Below, piece by piece: positions 51,513 through 60,614 of a stretch of 64,000 nucleotides of DNA. Within the stretch, counting starts at the first letter, position 1. Each line of letters opens with the position of its first letter. A program made the translations under genes and the position numbers. Origin of the DNA: Magnetovibrio sp. (GTDB lineage Bacteria > Pseudomonadota > Alphaproteobacteria > Rhodospirillales > Magnetovibrionaceae); contig JAPHSY010000034.1 in NCBI GenBank assembly GCA_026196495.1, positions 1-64,000 on the forward strand, written 5' to 3'. Under the pieces are notes generated by a model, which saw only the letters and a program-made list of their open reading frames with translations, was not told the DNA's origin and did not search any database.

Positions 51513-52274
51513 TCAACGCCCCATTGTGGCCCCAGGAGCCTTTGGTGCTTTAATGCGCTGATAGCCTTGCGGTACAGAAAACCAACCTTGATCGTCCGTC
51601 GCGACTTTTACATTTCGCAATTCCCGCTTCATCCCGCGCGCAGGGTCATCAACTTTAACAATGATGCCTATATCCATATCGATATAGCGACTCATCTTGC
51701 TGACTTTGCCATCCGGCGTTGCAAACGAAACATCCCAATGTTCGACACTTCGGCCTTCAAAATCGACATCTTCCAGACGTGTCAGCTGCATAATTTGACC
51801 TGTTGAATATTCTTGGCGTACCACCATTTTGCGTACTGGTTCCCACCACAATTTCGATGACGTCTTACTGGGTGCATGCGTTTGCGACCACTGTTCAACC
51901 GCCAAATTGCCGAACTTAGCATCAGCAACTTTCTCACAAACCAAACCATCAACCGGGGGGCATGGCTTTTCATTCTCCATACCCGGTGCAGGCGTGCCTG
52001 CCGGGGCCTTAATTTCGATGAACTGTTTTTCCTGCGGGAATAAGATACGCATCACCTGCTCTTTATGCAGGACGATCTTGATCATTTCACGGCCGCGCTC
52101 AACATATTCGTAACGCACACCTTGATCAGACACGAACAGTTTCCCAACTTGTTCCTGTCCATTGGCCGCTTGCACAGCAGTCGCACTGAACGGCTTACTA
52201 CCTTCTGCAAACGTCTCAGTGGACATTATGCTCAGAGCCATCATCATTACTGCTGTTGTCAACAATTTACGCAT
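51513..52274 (-). CDS. Secreted protein of unknown function (DUF4412-like)
   Basis: 253 residues. Signal peptide cut near TFA-EGS (residue 23). The rest is mostly beta strand, with the order of DUF4412-type envelope proteins (FVSDQGVRYEYVERGREM, later EHWDVSFATPDGK). The family resemblance is modest. Two cysteines are close together (residues about 105 and 112) and may pair. Follows the sulfur-globule-type gene by 101 bases; that gap holds an imperfect hairpin near 52333-52360. Confidence 0.55.
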   Translation of the reverse strand: MRKLLTTAVMMMALSIMSTETFAEGSKPFSATAVQAANGQEQVGKLFVSDQGVRYEYVERGREMIKIVLHKEQVMRILFPQEKQFIEIKAPAGTPAPGMENEKPCPPVDGLVCEKVADAKFGNLAVEQWSQTHAPSKTSSKLWWEPVRKMVVRQEYSTGQIMQLTRLEDVDFEGRSVEHWDVSFATPDGKVSKMSRYIDMDIGIIVKVDDPARGMKRELRNVKVATDDQGWFSVPQGYQRIKAPKAPGATMGR

Positions 52275-52375
52275 AACAAGCGTGCCTTAAATAATTGAGT
52301 ATTGATCTTAACGAATAGAGATAGCTGGTCGGGAAGCCCCGCATACGCGAGACCTCCCATCCAACTTGTCAGCTC

Positions 52376-52777
52376 TTATTGAGCCGGTGCTGCCGGTGCT
52401 GCAGGTGCTGCAGGTGCCGGAGCATAGCCATAAGGTGCTGGAGCGTACCCGTAAGGGGCACCATAACCGTAAGGAGCGCCATAGCCACCCCAACCGTTAT
52501 TACCATTCCAGCCGTTGTAGCCGTTGTAGTTGTTGTAGGCGTTACCATTACCACGGCCGCTAAAGCTCATGGAGAAGTCGCCCGTACCAGAGCCGTCGCC
52601 CCAGCCATTGCCCCAACCGTTGTTGTTGTTATTCCAACCGTTGTTGCCCCAGCCGTTGTTCCACGGACCACCGCCCCAAGGACCCCAGCCCCAAGCGGAA
52701 GCTTCGCTTGCAGCCATGGAACCAGCGACAGCAACGCCAGCGACAGCCAGTACTTTCATCATTTTGGTCGCGTTCAT
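52376..52777 (-). CDS. Sulfur-globule-family secreted protein
   Basis: 133 residues. A signal peptide is cut after ASA (about residue 28). The mature part is rich in Trp, Gly and Asn (WGPWGGGPW, repeats of NNGWGNN), then a short DFSMSFSGRGNGN element, Tyr/Gly/Pro repeats (YGAPYGYG, APYGYAPAP) and a Pro/Ala tail. This pattern matches the sulfur globule proteins that coat periplasmic sulfur deposits in sulfur-oxidising bacteria. The call rests on composition and motif style, not on a search. AAGGAG sits 8 bases before the ATG, an unusually strong site that suggests abundant product. Confidence 0.7.
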   Translation of the reverse strand: MNATKMMKVLAVAGVAVAGSMAASEASAWGWGPWGGGPWNNGWGNNGWNNNNNGWGNGWGDGSGTGDFSMSFSGRGNGNAYNNYNGYNGWNGNNGWGGYGAPYGYGAPYGYAPAPYGYAPAPAAPAAPAAPAQ

Positions 52778-52806
52778 ATTCAGTACTCCTTGTACTTACA
52801 CTTACG

Positions 52807-52842
52807 TTCCCCTCGTTCAAAAACGGATGTTGGAGAGGGGAA
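52807..52842 (-). promoter_or_regulatory. Hairpin in the leader of the sulfur-globule-type gene
   Basis: Inverted repeat TTCCCCTC (52807-52814) and GAGGGGAA (52835-52842) in the 140-base gap before the gene, 30 bases upstream of its ATG. Placed near a strong ribosome site, it could stabilise the 5' end of the mRNA or slow transcripts coming from upstream genes. No sigma-54 element was found here. Confidence 0.5.
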
Positions 52843-52917
52843 ACTCCATAACCCGCATCAGGCCTGTGAACTATTCGTTTATGACCTGTTAGCTCATTGT
52901 TCGTGGGTTTGGTTTGC

Positions 52918-53397
52918 CTAAAATGGCATCCAAGACCACGGCCCTCCTAAACCATTGCCTCCACCCAGGCCTGGCCATAAGCCACCACCATAGGGGACAC
53001 TTAGTGACGGGTATCCAATGCCGGGATACCCATAACCTGGATAACCAAGGCCGGGATTTCCCAGCCCACCCAGATACGGTGTTGCAGCAATTCCCGGGGC
53101 GTAACCATAAGGCGCCACGGGGACACCTCCTGGTACAAGGCCATAGGGCTGCATAAACTGATTGCGCTTATTCTCGTCTTCGATCCGACCATCCAACGGC
53201 GCATACTTCGGTAGTGGTGCCGGTGGCGTTTGTGTTTGCAACGACTGCGTCAAATTAGAAGGCGCATAAGCCCCCTTTGCTTGCGGATCGGCACGCCAGG
53301 GGTTGTCAGCCGCAGCCACGGTCGGGTACGCAACGGCCAACGTTGCGAAAAGTGCTCCTACCAATGTCATACGGTTTGTCATGTTCATGTATTCCAT
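52918..53397 (-). CDS. Secreted Gly/Pro-rich protein (cluster companion)
   Basis: About 159 residues; ATG 53397 is used, though ATGs at 53388 and 53382 are possible and an earlier TTG is not needed. Signal peptide ends near AAADN. A short Pro-rich linker (TPPAPLPKYAPLDGR) leads into Tyr/Pro/Gly repeats (PYGYAPGI, LGNPGLGYPGYGYPG) and ends in Trp and Phe. Its composition matches the neighbouring sulfur-globule-type protein. Not recognised as a named family. It starts 8 bases after the preceding gene of the same kind. Confidence 0.65.
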   Translation of the reverse strand: MEYMNMTNRMTLVGALFATLAVAYPTVAAADNPWRADPQAKGAYAPSNLTQSLQTQTPPAPLPKYAPLDGRIEDENKRNQFMQPYGLVPGGVPVAPYGYAPGIAATPYLGGLGNPGLGYPGYGYPGIGYPSLSVPYGGGLWPGLGGGNGLGGPWSWMPF

Positions 53398-53405
53398 CGT
53401 CAAAG

Positions 53406-54422
53406 TCAGTTGCCCTGCCCCGAAGTTACGGGAGCTTGTGGTTGTGCTTGCGGCGCATAGCCATATGGCTGTGCCGAGAATGGAACGCCGTATGGTGCAC
53501 CATAACTGTGGTTAAACGGTTGACCAAAACCACGTGCAAAGCCCTGCTGAGGATAGCCTCCTTGGCGGGCATAGGGATTGTTCTGCTGCACTTCCTGATA
53601 ACGCTTTTGCGCTTCTTCACGACGTTTTTCAGCTTCAACACGTTGCTGCTTTACCCAATCGGGTTCGGCAGGCTGTTGCGGTTGTGCCTGAGGTTGGGTC
53701 AGAGCAGGAGCTGCTGCTTGCGCTGGCGGTTGGGGGTTCAAGTTACCCCCACGCACGCCTTGTTGTGGAGCCCAAGTAAACGGTTGAGGTTGCGCTTGAG
53801 CCGATGACGGAGTTGGTGTGGGCGTTGGTGTTGGTTCAGGTGCAGGAGGGTTCGAACCGCCGCTCCCGCCCGGTCCATGTGGTGCCGCCGAAACTTCCGG
53901 GGCTGGTGCTTGTGGTGCAGCAGGTGCTGCCTGCGGTGCGCCATAACCGGGATTGAAAGGTGTTCCATAAGGCGCACCATAACCATGGCGATAAGGCATG
54001 CCATAAGGCATATTACGCATAAAGTTATTGGCACCCCACCCTTGGTTACCACGACCAGCGCCACTTCCGCTTAGACCAATGCGGCCACGGACTTCAATAT
54101 CCACATCCGTGCCACCACCCTGCCCAGCACCCATAGCATTGTTCATGGTGTTGCCAGGATAAGCCGGAACGGGTGGCCTATTTTGAACAATTTGTCCATC
54201 AGCAGCACTTGGGTTCATAGGATCAAAACCCATTGGTGGGAAACCGCCTGGATCAGAAGCCATACCACGAGAGAAAAACGGTCCCTGAGGGGCAGGCGGA
54301 ACAGCCACAACAGTCTGATCGGAAGCCACATCAGCTCCTTCATCAGCGCCATAGGACGCAGTGGAAACAAACATGGCGGGCAAGGCCATTAGGGCGATCC
54401 CAGTCATCAGTTTCTTACGCAT
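53406..54422 (-). CDS. Secreted Pro/Gln/Gly-rich protein
   Basis: 338 residues. ATG 54422 with AAGGA 8 bases upstream is preferred to an in-frame ATG nine codons earlier. Signal peptide cut near ASYGA (about residue 26). Layout: Pro/Gly/Met-rich N part, an element DVDIEVRGRIGLSGSGAGRG resembling the SFSGRGNGN of the sulfur-globule-type protein, YGAPYG repeats, Pro/Thr and Gln/Pro stretches, a short charged helix (DWVKQQRVEAEKRREEAQKR), and further YGAPYG repeats. It likely forms an extended matrix or coat. Not a named family. Confidence 0.65.
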   Translation of the reverse strand: MRKKLMTGIALMALPAMFVSTASYGADEGADVASDQTVVAVPPAPQGPFFSRGMASDPGGFPPMGFDPMNPSAADGQIVQNRPPVPAYPGNTMNNAMGAGQGGGTDVDIEVRGRIGLSGSGAGRGNQGWGANNFMRNMPYGMPYRHGYGAPYGTPFNPGYGAPQAAPAAPQAPAPEVSAAPHGPGGSGGSNPPAPEPTPTPTPTPSSAQAQPQPFTWAPQQGVRGGNLNPQPPAQAAAPALTQPQAQPQQPAEPDWVKQQRVEAEKRREEAQKRYQEVQQNNPYARQGGYPQQGFARGFGQPFNHSYGAPYGVPFSAQPYGYAPQAQPQAPVTSGQGN

Positions 54423-54489
54423 TATCCTGTTCCTTTCACTCGGCCCCACAGTGGGACTTTATGGTCTACCTGACCCAATATTTACTCAA

Positions 54490-57400
54490 TTAAGTGTCGT
54501 TATTGGTATCGGGAATATTCTTCAATCGAATGCCACGACGTTTGGCTTTTGGCCGCGGACGTGGGGTTGGTTTAGGCGTCTCGGGCTTTTTAGACACAGT
54601 CGTTTTCTTAACCGCAACTTTCTTGGCCGGAGCCTTCTTCACAACAACCTTCTTAGCTGTAGCCTTTTTCGTCACAGATTTCTTAGTCGTTGATTTTTTC
54701 ACCGTGACTTTTTCCACTGGCGCTTTTTTCTCAAGTACCTTCTTCGCAGCAACCTTTTTCACAGGAGCTTTCTTTGCTTCCGGCTCTTTCTTGACCTCTT
54801 CAGCTTTGGCCTCTGGTTGAGGTTTTGGGGCTTGTACAGGTTTCGGCTCAGCCTTCACCTCAGGTTTGGGTTCCGGTTTCGGATCAACCTTGGGCGCAGA
54901 GTTCTGTTCCAGTTTAGGTTCAACTTTTGGTTCCGGCATGGGATCCGGTTTCGGCTCAGGCTTAGGTTCAACTTTTGGCGCCGGAGTTGGAGTGGGTGCT
55001 GGCGCTGGCGTGGGCACGGGTGCTGGTTCAACAGCTTTGCGTGCAAACATGCGACCAAAAGTGTCTTTCACAAACAGCATCACAAAGTACGGTAACGCCC
55101 GCAGGGCATAAAACGCCATAGAGAGTATCGGAACAATCTTCTTAAATATCTTCCAACGTCCAATCCATTGCACCAAGGTCACAACGGCGGTCCAGGCAAA
55201 GATACCGATCATCGCCGGGATCACCCAGAGCAATCTAATTTTACCGCCAGACTGCGCAGGTGCGGCTGCGGTCACGCCAACAACATTGGCTGGCTGATGA
55301 ACTGCACATTCAAAGTCCGCTTCAATGCCTTTCACACCAGATGCACAGCCATAGACTTTCTTCGGATCAATGGTTGCGCATTTCAGCGGAATAACCACCA
55401 ACGTCAACAAGGTTGAAACCATCACACCAAACATCAGCGAGATCGCCATGCCTTGGAAAATGGGGTCAGACAAAATCACACTGGAACCAGCCACCAAAGC
55501 AAGTGCCGTAATCATGATCGGACGCGTACGTGCACGACAAGCTTCGATTACAGCTTCGGTTACCGGCACGCCCTCTTCAACCAAGCGTTTAGAGAAGTCC
55601 GCTAGCAAAATCGAGTTTCGAACAATAATCCCCGCCAGCGCGATAAATCCAATCATCGACGTTGCCGTAAACTCAGCACCAAAAAGCCAGTGCCCTGGGA
55701 TAATCCCAATCAAGGTCAACGGAATTGGCGCCATGATGATGGCGGGAAGTTTAAAGTTACCAAACTCCCACATCACCAGCATGTATATCAACACCAACGC
55801 CACACCAAACGCGAGCCCCATGTCGCGGAACGTTTCGTAAGTAACGGTCCACTCACCAGTCCACTCAAAGCCGCTTTTGAAGCTGCCTTCAGGCGGTGAG
55901 ATATAGTTGGCTTCCAGCTTCACACCATCGGGGGTGACGTAATCTACCAAAAGGTCTTCAACTTCGAACATACCGTAAATTGGTGCAGCCAAACGGCCTG
56001 CGACTTCACCGGTCACGAATTCAACCGGACGCAAATCTTTGTGGAAGATCAGGTGATCTTGCTGCACACGTTCAAAGCGGCCCAATTCAGACAACGGGAT
56101 CATAGAACCCGAAGTCGATGGGATCGGCAATTGACCCAAACGTGAGAACTGATCCCGCATAGAAATGGGAATTTGCATGACAATGTAGCGCGGCTCCAAG
56201 ATGTTGCCGATTTTGACATCACCAAGCTTGTAGCTGCCCATCACCATTTCAAGCTGCATATTGATATCTTCTACCGAAACGCCGCGGCGGATGGCTTTTT
56301 CACGATCAACAATAAAGTGCCAAGCTTCAAACTGGTCTTGTATCAAGTTGTCTTCATCCACCACGTTGGTGGCTTCAGCGAACTTGGCGGTCAGGTCACG
56401 CGCCACTTGGCGGCGCGTTTCGGCATCAGGGCCGTAGACTTCGGCGACCATGGTTTGCAGTACAGGCGGTCCAGGTGGCATTTCAACCACTTGGATTTTG
56501 GCACCCAATTCTTTAGCCAGAGGCGTCAACATTTCACGTGCTGCAACAGCCAAGTCGTGAGAACTGCGTTCACGTTCAGATTTATCTAGCAATTGGATCT
56601 GGATATCACCCTGCCAACTTTCTTCACGCAGATAGTAGTGACGCACCAGACCGTTAAAGTTAAACGGCGAAGCAGTACCGGAATACGTTTGGATCGCGGT
56701 CACCTCAGGCAGCGTCAACAGCTTGTCCGTCATCGCTTGAATAACGTTGGCCGTCACAGGTAACGCCGTGCCTTCGGGCATATTCACGACAACGTTGAAT
56801 TCAGGTTTATTGTCCAACGGCAGCATCTTCACCGTTACAGAGGTGGTGTAGAACAACGCAAAGCACGCAAACAAGATCCCCAGCATGGTGAGACGGAAAA
56901 TCCGATACTTCACTTTGCTTTCGATCAGTGGGATCAAGGTTTTGCGGAAAAAACCATCCAGCCATTCCTGCTGCTTTTCTTCTTTCTTATGTGACTTCTT
57001 CAAGGAGTCCATAGAAGGACGAATGCGCATGGCCAGCCATGGCGTAAAGATAAACGCTGCAAACAGCGAGAAAATCATCGCCACAGAACCCAGAACCGGG
57101 ATCGGTGCCATATAAGGCCCCATCATACCGGACACAAAGCCCATGGGCATCAGCGCCGCAATCACAGTGAAGGTCGCCAAGATGGTCGGGTTACCGACTT
57201 CGGCCACAGCGTCTACAGACGTTTCCGTATCCACATCACCCTTCATCAACCAGCGGCGATAGATGTTTTCAATCACAACAATGGCGTCATCCACCAAAAT
57301 ACCGATGGAGAAGATCAGCGCGAACAAGCTCACCCGGTCAATGGTGAAGCCCAAAATCCAGGCGGAGAACACCGTAACCAGGATCACCACCGGAATGACG

Positions 57401-58590
57401 ATCAACACGACGACAGCAGCACGCACACCAAGGAAGATCCAAATCAAAGCCGTCACAGCCGCGGTTGCAACGAACAGCTTAAAGATTAATTCGTTCACTT
57501 TGTCGTTGGCCGTTTTGCCATAGTTCCGTGTAACCGAAACTTCGACGTTATCGGGTATGATGCGGCCTTTAAGATAATCCACCTGTGACAACACACCTTC
57601 GGCAACAGAAACACCGTTGCTGCCAACCTTTTTAGCAACCGCAATGGTCACGGCAGGCGCACCCACAGGGGCCAAAACTTCACCGGATTTATAAGCTGGC
57701 CCCGTAAAATATTGGACCAGGTCATCGGCCACTTCCGGGGCTTGGCTGACCATCGCTACATCGCGCACATAAACAGGTGAGCCATTATGTACACCGATAA
57801 TCAGGCGTTCGACATCTTCAGGTTTGGTTAGAAAGGACCCAGTGTAGACTTGCAAGCTGTTGCCTGCACTCTCCACCATACCCGCATCGGTTTCAGAGTT
57901 CGCACTGGTGATGGTTTTTGCCAATTGGCCTACACTAACACCGTAACCCGCTAAGCGCTCAGGAAAGACTTCGACACGAAGTTCTTCGGCGCGACCACCA
58001 ACAATAAAGCTTTGCGATGTATTGGGGACTTCTTTCAGACGCTGCATCACGTCCAAGGCCACCAAGCGCAGTGCGGCATCATCCACATCGTGGGACCACA
58101 GCGTCAATGTCACCACCGGAACATCATCAACACCTTTGGGCTTAACCAAAGGCTGAGATACACCCGGCGGGATTTTGTCCATGTTGGACATCAGCTTATC
58201 ATAAAGCTTCACCAGGGACGTCTCTAAGACCTCACCCACGGTGAATTGCACAGTCACCATGCCGCCACCGTGACGGGCCACGGAATAAACGTGTTCAACG
58301 CCTGGAATCTCGCTCATCAAGCGTTCCAGCGGATCAATCGCCAAACTCGAGACTTGTTCAGCCGAAGCACCTGGATAGCTAAAGAATACATCCACCATCG
58401 GCACGGAAATTTGCGGGTCTTCTTGGCGCGGTGTGAACAACAAGCCCATGATGCCAATGGCAAGGCTCGCCAACAAAAGCAAGATCGACAACGGCGAATG
58501 GATGAACTCCTTCGCCATGCCGCCAGCAATTCCCAATGTGTGGGAAAGCTCGCGCTTTTGTTCAGAAGGTTTTTGTGGTTGGTCGCTCAT
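54490..58590 (-). CDS. RND efflux permease with extra membrane segments and histone-like C-terminal tail
   Basis: 1366 residues. The first about 1100 form a normal 12-segment RND permease of the AcrB/CzcA class, with the proton-relay region [18 protein letters not shown] and two large periplasmic loops. Beyond segment 12 a Cys-containing stretch leads to two additional membrane segments (about 1119-1142 and 1151-1174), so the end should be cytoplasmic. The tail (1185-1366) is first Pro/Glu/Lys-rich, then carries eleven pentapeptides of the form xxx(K/E)K (1275-1329) like histone H1, and ends in basic Pro/Arg. Such a tail is highly unusual in RND pumps. It is adjacent to its adaptor gene (20 bases). 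Confidence 0.9.
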   Translation of the reverse strand: MSDQPQKPSEQKRELSHTLGIAGGMAKEFIHSPLSILLLLASLAIGIMGLLFTPRQEDPQISVPMVDVFFSYPGASAEQVSSLAIDPLERLMSEIPGVEHVYSVARHGGGMVTVQFTVGEVLETSLVKLYDKLMSNMDKIPPGVSQPLVKPKGVDDVPVVTLTLWSHDVDDAALRLVALDVMQRLKEVPNTSQSFIVGGRAEELRVEVFPERLAGYGVSVGQLAKTITSANSETDAGMVESAGNSLQVYTGSFLTKPEDVERLIIGVHNGSPVYVRDVAMVSQAPEVADDLVQYFTGPAYKSGEVLAPVGAPAVTIAVAKKVGSNGVSVAEGVLSQVDYLKGRIIPDNVEVSVTRNYGKTANDKVNELIFKLFVATAAVTALIWIFLGVRAAVVVLIVIPVVILVTVFSAWILGFTIDRVSLFALIFSIGILVDDAIVVIENIYRRWLMKGDVDTETSVDAVAEVGNPTILATFTVIAALMPMGFVSGMMGPYMAPIPVLGSVAMIFSLFAAFIFTPWLAMRIRPSMDSLKKSHKKEEKQQEWLDGFFRKTLIPLIESKVKYRIFRLTMLGILFACFALFYTTSVTVKMLPLDNKPEFNVVVNMPEGTALPVTANVIQAMTDKLLTLPEVTAIQTYSGTASPFNFNGLVRHYYLREESWQGDIQIQLLDKSERERSSHDLAVAAREMLTPLAKELGAKIQVVEMPPGPPVLQTMVAEVYGPDAETRRQVARDLTAKFAEATNVVDEDNLIQDQFEAWHFIVDREKAIRRGVSVEDINMQLEMVMGSYKLGDVKIGNILEPRYIVMQIPISMRDQFSRLGQLPIPSTSGSMIPLSELGRFERVQQDHLIFHKDLRPVEFVTGEVAGRLAAPIYGMFEVEDLLVDYVTPDGVKLEANYISPPEGSFKSGFEWTGEWTVTYETFRDMGLAFGVALVLIYMLVMWEFGNFKLPAIIMAPIPLTLIGIIPGHWLFGAEFTATSMIGFIALAGIIVRNSILLADFSKRLVEEGVPVTEAVIEACRARTRPIMITALALVAGSSVILSDPIFQGMAISLMFGVMVSTLLTLVVIPLKCATIDPKKVYGCASGVKGIEADFECAVHQPANVVGVTAAAPAQSGGKIRLLWVIPAMIGIFAWTAVVTLVQWIGRWKIFKKIVPILSMAFYALRALPYFVMLFVKDTFGRMFARKAVEPAPVPTPAPAPTPTPAPKVEPKPEPKPDPMPEPKVEPKLEQNSAPKVDPKPEPKPEVKAEPKPVQAPKPQPEAKAEEVKKEPEAKKAPVKKVAAKKVLEKKAPVEKVTVKKSTTKKSVTKKATAKKVVVKKAPAKKVAVKKTTVSKKPETPKPTPRPRPKAKRRGIRLKNIPDTNNDT

Positions 58591-58610
58591 GTGTGTTCCC
58601 CCGGCCCCCG

Positions 58611-59774
58611 TTACTTAGCCGAGCTCGACGACAAGCCAGCGGGCGGGTTCAAGATTACTTGCTCCCCACCTTCCAAACCTGCCAGAACACTCATGCGCCC
58701 ATCGTCCAGGTTCACACCCAAACGCACCAAACGCAGCGAAATCGTTTCACCGTCTAAGACAAACACACTGGGGAAGCTACCACGCCATACCAAAGCATCA
58801 CTGGGCACAACAGGTGCCGTGCGATACGCCGTAGATTGGTCAGGCACGCGGATTTCTGCATACATACCAGCACCACCGGGTGTGCCTTCGGGTAGATCAA
58901 GTTTAACCGTAACCGTATGACCGGAAGCATCCGCCATCGGGAAAATTTGAGCCACACGGGCCATGACTTCAGCACCGCGAACGTCTAAGCGTGCAGGCAA
59001 CATCATGCCCTTTTCAAGGGATGACACCAAACGCACAGGAACTTCGACCTGCAAACGCAGGAATTTGGTGTAGGCATAGCGCAATAATTGCTGACCGGGC
59101 TGAACGGTATCGCCCTCTTCCACCAATTTTTGCGTAATAACGCCATCAAACGGTGCCAAAGTGCGCGTGTCGCGCAATTGTGCATCCAACGTTTCCAAGC
59201 GCGCATGCGATTGCGCCAATTGGCTTTGGGCTTGGTTCATACCGGAATAGCTGTTGTAGAGGTCTGCCTGACGTTCCACACCGGTATTGGAATTGCCAAC
59301 CATGTTGGAAAAACCACGGGTGAAAAACTGATCAAACATCGTCGGCATACCCATGCCCGGCATTCCGGTCACAGAATTTGTACGCGGCGAGATCAATTCA
59401 CGCGAATACTGCACTCGCGCATTTTGCATGCCAGCTTGGGCACTACCAATATCAGCCAAGGCCGCACGACGCTGTGCCTGAATGCTGTCGTCATCAATGG
59501 TGACGAGTAGTTCTTCTTTGGAGAAGTCATCGCCTTCAGCACCAGAAATAAACGTTACACGGCCCGGAGCCTGAGCTGACAAGTTGACTTCTTTGTACGG
59601 AACCACGGTCCCAGCCAAAGTCGTCATCTCACCAATTTGTTCCACCGTCACAGTGGCGGTCTTGAACTCAGCCGAGTGCGCAAAAGAGGTGAAGCCGAAC
59701 GTTGCAGCGGTTAATACGCCCACAAGGGCCCCTCGCAACATTGTGTTCTTCTGTTTAAACTTCCGCGCCGACAT
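58611..59774 (-). CDS. RND efflux periplasmic adaptor (membrane fusion protein)
   Basis: 387 residues with an N-terminal signal segment (cut near HSAE). HlyD/AcrA-type organisation: strand with GTVVPYKEVNLSAQAPGRV, a coiled-coil hairpin that includes a Met/Gly-rich loop (TGMPGMGMPTMFDQFF), then the lipoyl half LAPFDGVITQKLVEEGDTV and barrel domains. Start 59774 has GGAGG 7 bases upstream. It links the permease to an outer membrane channel; no channel gene is in this cluster, but a TolC-like gene lies at 30974. Confidence 0.93.
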   Translation of the reverse strand: MSARKFKQKNTMLRGALVGVLTAATFGFTSFAHSAEFKTATVTVEQIGEMTTLAGTVVPYKEVNLSAQAPGRVTFISGAEGDDFSKEELLVTIDDDSIQAQRRAALADIGSAQAGMQNARVQYSRELISPRTNSVTGMPGMGMPTMFDQFFTRGFSNMVGNSNTGVERQADLYNSYSGMNQAQSQLAQSHARLETLDAQLRDTRTLAPFDGVITQKLVEEGDTVQPGQQLLRYAYTKFLRLQVEVPVRLVSSLEKGMMLPARLDVRGAEVMARVAQIFPMADASGHTVTVKLDLPEGTPGGAGMYAEIRVPDQSTAYRTAPVVPSDALVWRGSFPSVFVLDGETISLRLVRLGVNLDDGRMSVLAGLEGGEQVILNPPAGLSSSSAK

Positions 59775-59809
59775 TCCCCGACCTCCGAACTTTCTTCTAT
59801 TTAAGCGCC

Positions 59810-59830
59810 CCCGGCACCTACAGTGCCGGG
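59810..59830 (-). other. Hairpin between the SCP2 gene and the RND adaptor gene
   Basis: Perfect 8-base stem CCCGGCAC / GTGCCGGG (59810-59817 with 59823-59830) and loop CTACA. It lacks a T-tract, so it probably stabilises or processes the mRNA between two genes rather than ending it. Confidence 0.6.
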
Positions 59831-59854
59831 AATTAGCGCTATGATTGTTACGTT

Positions 59855-60250
59855 TTAAGCTTTTGACATTGCTGCGAAGCTTTTGACAAAGGGACCTGCC
59901 ATGCGCGGGTCTTTGACCATTGCACCGTAGTCACCTTGTTCAAATTGCAGCTTGCGAGACGTGTAGGCCATACCCAAACCCATCATTCCTGGGGGTTTTT
60001 TCAGCCATTTTTCCCAATCACCTTGCTTGGCACGAATATCCCAGCTGAGTTCTTGACCATCATAAGCGCCACCAGATACAGCCTTGCCATTTTCAACGAC
60101 CAACACCCCCGTCGGTGCAGCATCGCCGGAAAATCCATAAGCAATGGTTGATGTGAAGCCTATTTTTGCCAATTCGTCAGAAAGACCAGGTTCTGCATTC
60201 CAAATGTTTTGAAATGAAGCCATCCACTCTGCTGAAAACAGGTCTGCCAT
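59855..60250 (-). CDS. SCP2-type lipid-binding protein
   Basis: 131 residues starting MADLFSAEWMASF; GGAG 9 bases before ATG 60250. The fold matches sterol carrier protein 2: mixed strands with VVENGKAVSGGAYDGQELSWDIRA and the C-terminal helix region KDPRMAGPFVKSFAAMSK. SCP2 domains bind lipids or quinone-like molecules. No sterol or ubiquinone synthesis gene is adjacent. It is the first gene downstream of the sigma-54 promoter and might carry lipids for the envelope system encoded behind it. Confidence 0.75.
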   Translation of the reverse strand: MADLFSAEWMASFQNIWNAEPGLSDELAKIGFTSTIAYGFSGDAAPTGVLVVENGKAVSGGAYDGQELSWDIRAKQGDWEKWLKKPPGMMGLGMAYTSRKLQFEQGDYGAMVKDPRMAGPFVKSFAAMSKA

Positions 60251-60365
60251 CGTTAAGTCTCCCCCAAAAAATTCTAAAAACAGCCCTAGCACACGCCAAT
60301 TGGTAGATTTTCCCCATACGTGCACCACACAGGCTCGCGTAGCTTAAAACGTTAACACCCTATTA

Positions 60366-60382
60366 AGCAACCCCCATGCCAA
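60366..60382 (-). promoter_or_regulatory. Sigma-54 (RpoN) promoter for the cluster
   Basis: On the minus strand the sequence TTGGCATGGGGGTTGCT fits the sigma-54 consensus TGGCAC-N5-TTGC: GG and GC are exactly ten bases apart, and only one core base (T for C) differs. It would start transcription near 60354, giving a leader of about 100 bases before the SCP2 gene. It faces away from the activator gene at 60615. Confidence 0.85.
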
Positions 60383-60456
60383 CATAAACGAATCGGACTA
60401 ATCCCTTGTTATTGGGCCTTTATTAGCAAACACCGGAAATACATATTTCTTTTCTC

Positions 60457-60588
60457 TGCAACACCAATATTAGGTTTTTTTCATATAACAAGTTGATAAT
60501 ACTGAACTTTTTGCCCTGCAACAAGGCGCAACACTGTTGCGCAACACTTTTTTTCATGTCAGCATCAAGTGCAACATCACAAGCAACA
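60457..60588. promoter_or_regulatory. GCAACA box cluster with perfect palindrome (putative activator site)
   Basis: Six GCAACA boxes start at 60458, 60518, 60528, 60541, 60571 and 60583, all in the same direction. One belongs to a perfect palindrome GCGCAACA-C-TGTTGCGC at 60526-60542. The cluster lies 76-222 bases upstream of the sigma-54 promoter, the usual distance for an enhancer, and directly before the activator gene itself. This also covers the 364-base gap 60251-60614, in which no other gene was seen. Confidence 0.75.
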
Positions 60589-60614
60589 GCCGAAAAGGCG
60601 ATGGGGAGTAAAAA

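Noticed and set aside
46544..60382. Magnetosome gene island
   Set aside because: ParA, coiled-coil and membrane genes recall such islands, but no mam or mms gene could be recognised.
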